A stretch of DNA of 22,520 nucleotides, from positions 1 through 22,520 of IMG/VR virus record IMGVR_UViG_3300021963_000710; one strand, given 5' to 3'. The notes under the pieces are model-generated. The model saw only the letters and a list, made by a program, of their open reading frames with translations. It was not told the DNA's origin and made no database searches. This document shows positions 18,249-22,520 of the stretch, one piece after another (positions within the stretch are counted from its first letter, which is position 1; each line of letters opens with the position of its first letter). Both the position numbers and the translations under genes were made by a program. The DNA comes from a virus.

Positions 18249-18908
18249 TTATACCTCGCTCGCAGGTTCCAGAGCCAGCCAATAGGCCAGATCCTTGGTG
18301 GCATGCTTGAAGTGCAGGAACTTCAATTTACTGAGAGTGATGTGATAGGCATCGGGAATGAGCTTGAGTCGCTCCACCGGCAGGATGCAGTTAAAGGTAT
18401 GTTCACTGGTGCCTACTGTGCGAGTATAGTTGTTGCTGTTGGGGGTGGTGCTATCACCCATGGTCAAGGTTACCTGACCCTGCACACTCTTGAGGATGAC
18501 ATTTTTTGCCGATGTGATGGCTGCTGCCTTGCTTAGCATTTCCACTTCAGCCTTGGTGATGTCAAACTCAAAATGCGGCTCCACAGGAATGTTCTTGCCG
18601 GCTTCGGGCGCCACAATCACAGTGGGTTCGGCATAGTAGTATTCAAACTTGCCGCCGTCTTTGCTCACCGTAAGGCTGCGATCGCCGAAGTCAATGTCCT
18701 GATCTTCCATCAGAGTAATCAGAGCCAGGAAGCTGTTGAGATCATAGATGTTGAACTCACGCGGAAAAGTTTCTGTAACAGTGGCTCGCACAAATACGTC
18801 CTTGCCGGGACTGATGGTGCTGATCAGCGATCCAGGATGGATGCGAACATTTTGGTTGATGGTGGCAAAGTTCTTTAGAACGTTGATGGTGTCAGTACTA
18901 AGTTTCAT
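18249..18908 (-). CDS. 45: sliding clamp gp45
   Basis: 219 aa (T4 gp45: 228). The trimeric ring holds the polymerase on DNA and, in T4, also activates late transcription. The start MKLSTDTINVLKNFATINQNVRIHPG and the pieces FNIYDLNSFLALITLMEDQDIDFGD and TVIVAPEAGKNIP match T4 gp45, as does the C-terminal strand ending YWLALEP. ATG at 18908 has AAGGAG 8 nt upstream and reproduces the T4 N-terminus; an in-frame GTG 9 nt earlier is rejected. It is followed by the 75-aa gene and gene 44. Confidence 0.96.
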   Translation of the reverse strand: MKLSTDTINVLKNFATINQNVRIHPGSLISTISPGKDVFVRATVTETFPREFNIYDLNSFLALITLMEDQDIDFGDRSLTVSKDGGKFEYYYAEPTVIVAPEAGKNIPVEPHFEFDITKAEVEMLSKAAAITSAKNVILKSVQGQVTLTMGDSTTPNSNNYTRTVGTSEHTFNCILPVERLKLIPDAYHITLSKLKFLHFKHATKDLAYWLALEPASEV

Positions 18909-18913
18909 TGGTT

Positions 18914-19330
18914 TCACTCCTTGGGTGGGTTCGTTGAGTCATGCACATGCAGGGCTATCAATGCATAGTGTAGCACTTTCAGCAGATCCTGTCGATTGTT
19001 TCCGTCTTTTTTTCCGTAGCGTTGCGCATATTTCATGACATTGCCCAGAGCAAAGCCCATGCCGTGTCCGCTGTCGATGATGAATTCCGTGGCCTGAAAT
19101 TTGTTCTGTGCATAGTGCTGTGTATAGGTACGATCAACATATTGCCGAAATTGAGCCAGCAGTTTGTCTTCGTTGAACTTATAGTTAGGTCGGAAAATAT
19201 CTTCCTTGGGCAGATCTTTTTCGAGCTGACGCACAGTCTCACTCTTGATTTGCCGCACTGGTGTGGCATCTGCCAGATAATCATACTGTGAAGTATCGCC
19301 GACCTTCCAGCTATGTTCTCGTTCGTGCAT
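18914..19330 (-). CDS. DUF3310-like phage protein
   Basis: A 138-aa protein, MHEREHSWKVGD... The C-terminal half ATEFIIDSGHGMGFALGNVMKYAQRYGKKDGNNRQDLLKVLHYALIALHVHD follows the DUF3310 pattern (G...GN..KY..R...K.....DL.K..HY). Many phages carry this family; it has no settled function. ATG at 19330 has AAGGAG 5 nt upstream. It begins directly after the terminator hairpin at 19345-19377, and its stop lies in the gp45 ribosome-site region. Confidence 0.82.
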   Translation of the reverse strand: MHEREHSWKVGDTSQYDYLADATPVRQIKSETVRQLEKDLPKEDIFRPNYKFNEDKLLAQFRQYVDRTYTQHYAQNKFQATEFIIDSGHGMGFALGNVMKYAQRYGKKDGNNRQDLLKVLHYALIALHVHDSTNPPKE

Positions 19331-19344
19331 GTTTACTCCTTGAA

Positions 19345-19377
19345 TAAAAAAGGAGAGTGGCATCTAGCACACTCTCC
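19345..19377 (-). terminator. intrinsic terminator between cobS-like gene and the gp45 operon
   Basis: On the minus strand GGAGAGTG (19370-19377) and CACTCTCC (19352-19359) form an 8-bp stem with a 10-nt loop, followed by TTTTTTATT. It separates the CobS/CobT-like unit from the replication operon. No promoter was found between it and the next start codon, so read-through or an unseen middle promoter must serve gp45. Confidence 0.85.
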
Positions 19378-19393
19378 AAGCCCCTGAGGAGGG

Positions 19394-20566
19394 TTAAAAC
19401 GGAACTTCTTCGGTGGGGGCTGGAGTTACTGCCACTTCGGGCTTGGCTTCGTCCACCACCGGAGCATCAACCTTGCTGTAGAGATCCAGGAAGGCTGCCT
19501 TGGTCTCAGTGTCAAATCTATTGATGCAGAGCTCAATGGCCTTGTTGCGATCATTGAACATGGCAAAGGCCTTGGTGATGTGCAGCAGTCTGCGAGTGCT
19601 GATCAATTCATCCACGCCGCCTTCTTCAAAAGTTCGACGAATAATTTCTGCCCAGCTCACTAGTTTCTCAATAAAGTCTTCGTCCAGACAATTCAGTTCC
19701 TGCATCTTCAAAGTCAGGATCTTTTTCTCAATCTTGTTGCCAGGGAAATTCTGTTCCACGGTAATGGCAAAGCGTTCCAGAAATGCTTCGTCGATGATCT
19801 GAGCAGCAATGAAGCGACCATCGTCAGTGCCCTTGCCTTTGGTGTTGGCAGTGGCCACGATGTTGAAGCCCGGCGCCGGATGCACAATTTCACCGGTCTT
19901 CTTATTCATATAAGGCTTGCCTTCCATGATGGCCTGCAGGCACATCAGTTTATTGCTGCCGCGATCACATTCGTCGATCAACAGGATGGCACCGCGTTTC
20001 ATGGCAGTCAATACTGGACCTTCGCGGTACACAATATTGCCATCAATCAAGGTATTGCCGCCGATGAGATCATCTTCATCGGTTTCAATGCTGATGTTGA
20101 CTCGGAGACATTCACGTTTGAGTTCTGCACAAACCTGTTCCACCATGGTGGTTTTGCCGTTGCCGCTGAGGCCGGTAATAAACACCGGATAGAAGATTTT
20201 ACTGGCCAGGATCTTTTTAAGATCTCTATGGAAGCCAAAGGATACGTAGTTCTGATCTATGAGCGGTACTGTGTCGTCCAAGATCGTCTCCATTTTTTTC
20301 TGCCTCACCAAGGACACCACCTGCGCAGCCAGCGCCAGGGCAGGTTCTGCTACGGCTGTGGCAGCCGTATTTCTGGGCAGCAATGATTCAAGATCATACA
20401 TGCCTCGACCAGACTTCAGTGCTGGACTGTCGATGATGAATCGGGGATAGGGCAGCGATTGACGATTGGCTTCTTCGATGATTTCGCCGCGGCTTACTGC
20501 GGTTCCAAACCCCGCAAATAGATGCTGTACAAAGGCTGCTTTCTGGGTTTCAGTCCACTTGCTCAT
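19394..20566 (-). CDS. cobS: CobS-like AAA+ ATPase (MoxR/CobS family)
   Basis: A 390-aa protein. Walker A TGLSGNGKTT (about 131-140), Walker B ILLIDECD (about 194-201), sensor 1 ATAN (about 238-241) and LERF (arginine region, about 263-266) are all present. DDLIGG...GNIVYREGPVLTAMKRGAILLIDE is typical CobS. In bacteria CobS is an ATPase of the aerobic cobaltochelatase with CobT and CobN. Aquatic phages often carry CobS-like genes whose real role is unsettled. N-terminal residues 1-45 look like a small helical domain. GAGGAGG precedes the ATG. The CobT-like gene lies upstream, and this gene has its own promoter (20602-20629). Confidence 0.92.
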   Translation of the reverse strand: MSKWTETQKAAFVQHLFAGFGTAVSRGEIIEEANRQSLPYPRFIIDSPALKSGRGMYDLESLLPRNTAATAVAEPALALAAQVVSLVRQKKMETILDDTVPLIDQNYVSFGFHRDLKKILASKIFYPVFITGLSGNGKTTMVEQVCAELKRECLRVNISIETDEDDLIGGNTLIDGNIVYREGPVLTAMKRGAILLIDECDRGSNKLMCLQAIMEGKPYMNKKTGEIVHPAPGFNIVATANTKGKGTDDGRFIAAQIIDEAFLERFAITVEQNFPGNKIEKKILTLKMQELNCLDEDFIEKLVSWAEIIRRTFEEGGVDELISTRRLLHITKAFAMFNDRNKAIELCINRFDTETKAAFLDLYSKVDAPVVDEAKPEVAVTPAPTEEVPF

Positions 20567-20601
20567 AATAATTCCTCCTCAGGATTTAACTTACATATAC
20601 C

Positions 20602-20629
20602 ATTCTAACACCACGATGCTAGAAGTCAA
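20602..20629 (-). promoter_or_regulatory. sigma70-like promoter of the cobS-like gene
   Basis: Minus strand: TTGACT (20624-20629), 16 bp, TAGAAT (20602-20607). It lies 36 bp before the ATG, in the short gap between the CobT-like and CobS-like genes. Confidence 0.65.
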
Positions 20630-20634
20630 GCCTT

Positions 20635-22520
20635 TTATGCCACCATGGCAATGAATTTACCCAGCAGTACGCGGCTGCTTTTCTTATTGTTCTGTAGCTT
20701 GGAAAAAGCTCGTTCGATGCTTCGCACCGAAGCGTTCTCCTCAACCTCAATTTCATTTTCGCTGACCGACAGACTTTGCCCACCTTTGACCAAATAGTGT
20801 TCGGCATAGCCCTGATCATGACTCACCACCATGCCGTGGCGACGCAGTTCGCTGCAGCGTTTGATTAAATCCGATTCAATTTCTGGGATGTCCTGTCGAT
20901 CAAACAAAGCCTGGCGCACCACACTGCGACTTGATTCGGCCACAATATGAAAACCAATAATATTGGCACCAGTGATGTCCTGCACAAATCGAATTAAACC
21001 ACGCGTGCCGTGACGATCATGTCGAGGTATCTGCACGCTCTTCTTGGTCTCCACATCAATGATGTTGACATTACTGTGCTTTGGATGCGCCATGGGGTGA
21101 TAATTTACATAGCGCTCAGTGGTTTCTGTAACCGTGGCAATGCGCAGCGATGTGTCGCTTTGACCATCGGTCAGCACCACCATGTTGATGATTTCTGCGG
21201 CTGTGCGTTTTTTAAACCGACTATACACATCAGGCAACATCATGATGGCATCGTTCAGCGGTGTGCCATTGAGGCGCTCATTGTCAGGCAACCAACCAAG
21301 GAAGGTAGTGTCCTGTCGTTTCCAGCGTGGTCCACCGTTGCGGCCCCAGGCATTGTGCAGCATCACCATGTTGCTGATCTGTTGCTTAAATTCTGTGCTG
21401 CTCATGGTGTCGCTGAAATACTGACGCAGTTTGAAAAATTTATCACTAATCATCAAATCATCGGTGTGATATTTGGCAGTAATTCTGTCGTAACGATTGC
21501 AGATCACATCATAGTCTTCATGCCCCAGATTGGTGAAACCATAGACTTCAAATTTGATGTTGACTTTGCGACAGAACTGCACCAGCACCAGCATTTGTTC
21601 AATCACTGGACCCATGTTCTCGCTCATGCTGCCGCTCATGTCATACATCATGATCATGCCATGATTTTTACCATTGGGCAAGGCAGTGAATCGACGAAAA
21701 ATATCTTCGCTGAGTTGGTAATTAAAAACTTTCTTCATGTCAATTTCACCGCTCTTGGCTATGCGAGCACGAGTTTGTTGCTGAGCCGAGCGGCGCATCT
21801 CAAACTGCTGCACCAGAAAGTTTACATAACGATCGTTCTTTTCACGGAAGTCACGCAGCACCTGCGCACGCTGTGCTTCTTGTTCCGGCAAAAACACAGA
21901 AATTTCCGACATGACCTGAGCATAGGGCTCAATGACTTCCCGACTATCCTGGCCACGGAAATAATAATTGCAGTACGGCAGACATGCAGTATCCAGCAGT
22001 TCGGTTTCTTTGCTGCGGAAGGCAGCGTCGGTCTCAGCCACCGGCTCTTCATCCTGAGTGTCTTCTTGTTCCGGGCCTGTGGGCATCTGCTCCGACATGC
22101 GTTCCTGAAGATCGTCATACTCTGCTTCTTCTTCGCCGTCTTCTTCGGTGAGTCGGCTGCGCAGATCGCCATACTGTTCGGCCATTTCTTCGGCTTCTTT
22201 TTTCTTTTCTTCGAGTTCTTGTTTGCAGTGATCAAACAGATCCTGAGCCAGCTGCTGCACATCTTCCCAGGTATCCAGTGCGTGCATGCGGTCAATCCAC
22301 ACTGTTTCTGAACCTTGGAAAGGTACACGCAGTTGACTGCCGACCTTGAAGTGCAGGTTCAGCCGATCAATGAGCAGCATTTCACCGAGGTCCTTGCCGG
22401 CCAGACCAAAAAAGTCGCGATCCAGCAGTTGCTGATAGGCAGCATAAAAACTTGGACGCAGTCCGGGAAATTTATTCTTGATGCGTTTTTCTATGCGAGC
22501 ATCTTCTACAATGTTCAGGA
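20635..22520 (-). CDS. cobT: CobT-like VWA-domain protein, 5' end outside the window
   Basis: The frame is open to the window edge, giving 627 visible residues. A Met at 22380 is internal: the 46 codons upstream read ...EDARIEKRIKNKFPGLRPSFYAAYQQLLDRDFFGL, an evident continuation. A highly acidic stretch (EEKKKEAEEMAEQYGDL, EEDGEEEAEYDD) precedes a VWA domain with the metal-site motif DMSGSMS and a later VVLTDGQSD. The layout matches CobT, the partner of CobS in cobaltochelatase, and more broadly VWA partners of MoxR ATPases. No CobN large subunit is seen. Metal chelation is therefore unproven, and a chaperone-like remodelling role for the pair is equally likely. Confidence 0.88.
   Translation of the reverse strand, partial: LNIVEDARIEKRIKNKFPGLRPSFYAAYQQLLDRDFFGLAGKDLGEMLLIDRLNLHFKVGSQLRVPFQGSETVWIDRMHALDTWEDVQQLAQDLFDHCKQELEEKKKEAEEMAEQYGDLRSRLTEEDGEEEAEYDDLQERMSEQMPTGPEQEDTQDEEPVAETDAAFRSKETELLDTACLPYCNYYFRGQDSREVIEPYAQVMSEISVFLPEQEAQRAQVLRDFREKNDRYVNFLVQQFEMRRSAQQQTRARIAKSGEIDMKKVFNYQLSEDIFRRFTALPNGKNHGMIMMYDMSGSMSENMGPVIEQMLVLVQFCRKVNIKFEVYGFTNLGHEDYDVICNRYDRITAKYHTDDLMISDKFFKLRQYFSDTMSSTEFKQQISNMVMLHNAWGRNGGPRWKRQDTTFLGWLPDNERLNGTPLNDAIMMLPDVYSRFKKRTAAEIINMVVLTDGQSDTSLRIATVTETTERYVNYHPMAHPKHSNVNIIDVETKKSVQIPRHDRHGTRGLIRFVQDITGANIIGFHIVAESSRSVVRQALFDRQDIPEIESDLIKRCSELRRHGMVVSHDQGYAEHYLVKGGQSLSVSENEIEVEENASVRSIERAFSKLQNNKKSSRVLLGKFIAMVA

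Noticed and set aside
19880-20386. 168-aa open frame on the plus strand
   Set aside because: Antisense of the CobS-like ATPase, whose AAA+ motifs are intact.
21010-22311. 433-aa open frame on the plus strand
   Set aside because: Antisense of the CobT-like gene; the protein is low-complexity (His, Phe and Leu rich) with no domain, as expected for a reverse-frame shadow.

Overview
The window is part of a T4-superfamily myovirus genome, most like the cyanophage and marine/freshwater branch of that group. The main evidence is a compact replication block on the minus strand with recognisable gp45 (sliding clamp), gp44 and gp62 (clamp loader), RegA and, further on, gp43 (family B DNA polymerase). 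Genes typical of aquatic T4-like phages surround it: Hsp20, a CobS/CobT-like ATPase and VWA pair, 2-oxoglutarate oxygenases, an S74 fibre chaperone and a Gly-rich adhesin. T4-type late promoter motifs (TATAAATA) and a large tRNA array also fit. No photosynthesis gene is present, so the host cannot be named. All functions are read from motifs and remembered family patterns; no database was searched.

Layout by coordinate. 1-2612 (minus): the start of a small zinc-ribbon gene running off the left edge, and gp43. 2613-2727: a divergent control region with two tandem sigma70-like promoters for gp43 and a TATAAATA late box facing the other way. 2728-4605 (plus): the only plus-strand operon, five small genes rich in membrane, lipoprotein and secreted products. 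4598-7067 (minus): three 2OG-Fe(II) oxygenase-like genes and one conserved unknown. 7064-9240 (minus): a fibre/adhesin block. 9276-13850 (minus): 18 tRNA genes interleaved with small genes (DUF2452-like, RNase H-like, calcineurin-like phosphoesterase, three small membrane proteins). Inside the array lie three long inverted repeats whose arms are shared or related. 13854-15297: a strong bidirectional terminator, a small Sm-like protein, Hsp20 behind a structured leader, and a small conserved gene. 15294-19330: regA, gene 62, four small overlapping genes, gene 44, a small gene, gene 45 and a DUF3310-like gene. 19394-22520: the CobS-like AAA+ ATPase and the CobT-like VWA protein, which runs off the right edge.

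How it works together. The minus strand reads as early/middle functions: replisome, its translational regulator, tRNAs and host-takeover proteins. At least seven sigma70-like promoters (TTGACA or TTGACT, 16-17 bp, TATAAT-like) were found for it. Many neighbouring genes overlap by ATGA, implying translational coupling. The plus-strand cassette has a late box and probably acts at the virion or envelope stage.

The least explained structures are the three inverted repeats in the tRNA array (12663-12767, 13014-13085, 13161-13318). Two share identical 18-bp arms, and two begin exactly at the CCA end of a tRNA. One encloses a tRNA-like fold without U33. An initiator-like tRNA-Met with an odd T arm, and three tRNAs with non-canonical T loops, add to the oddities there.
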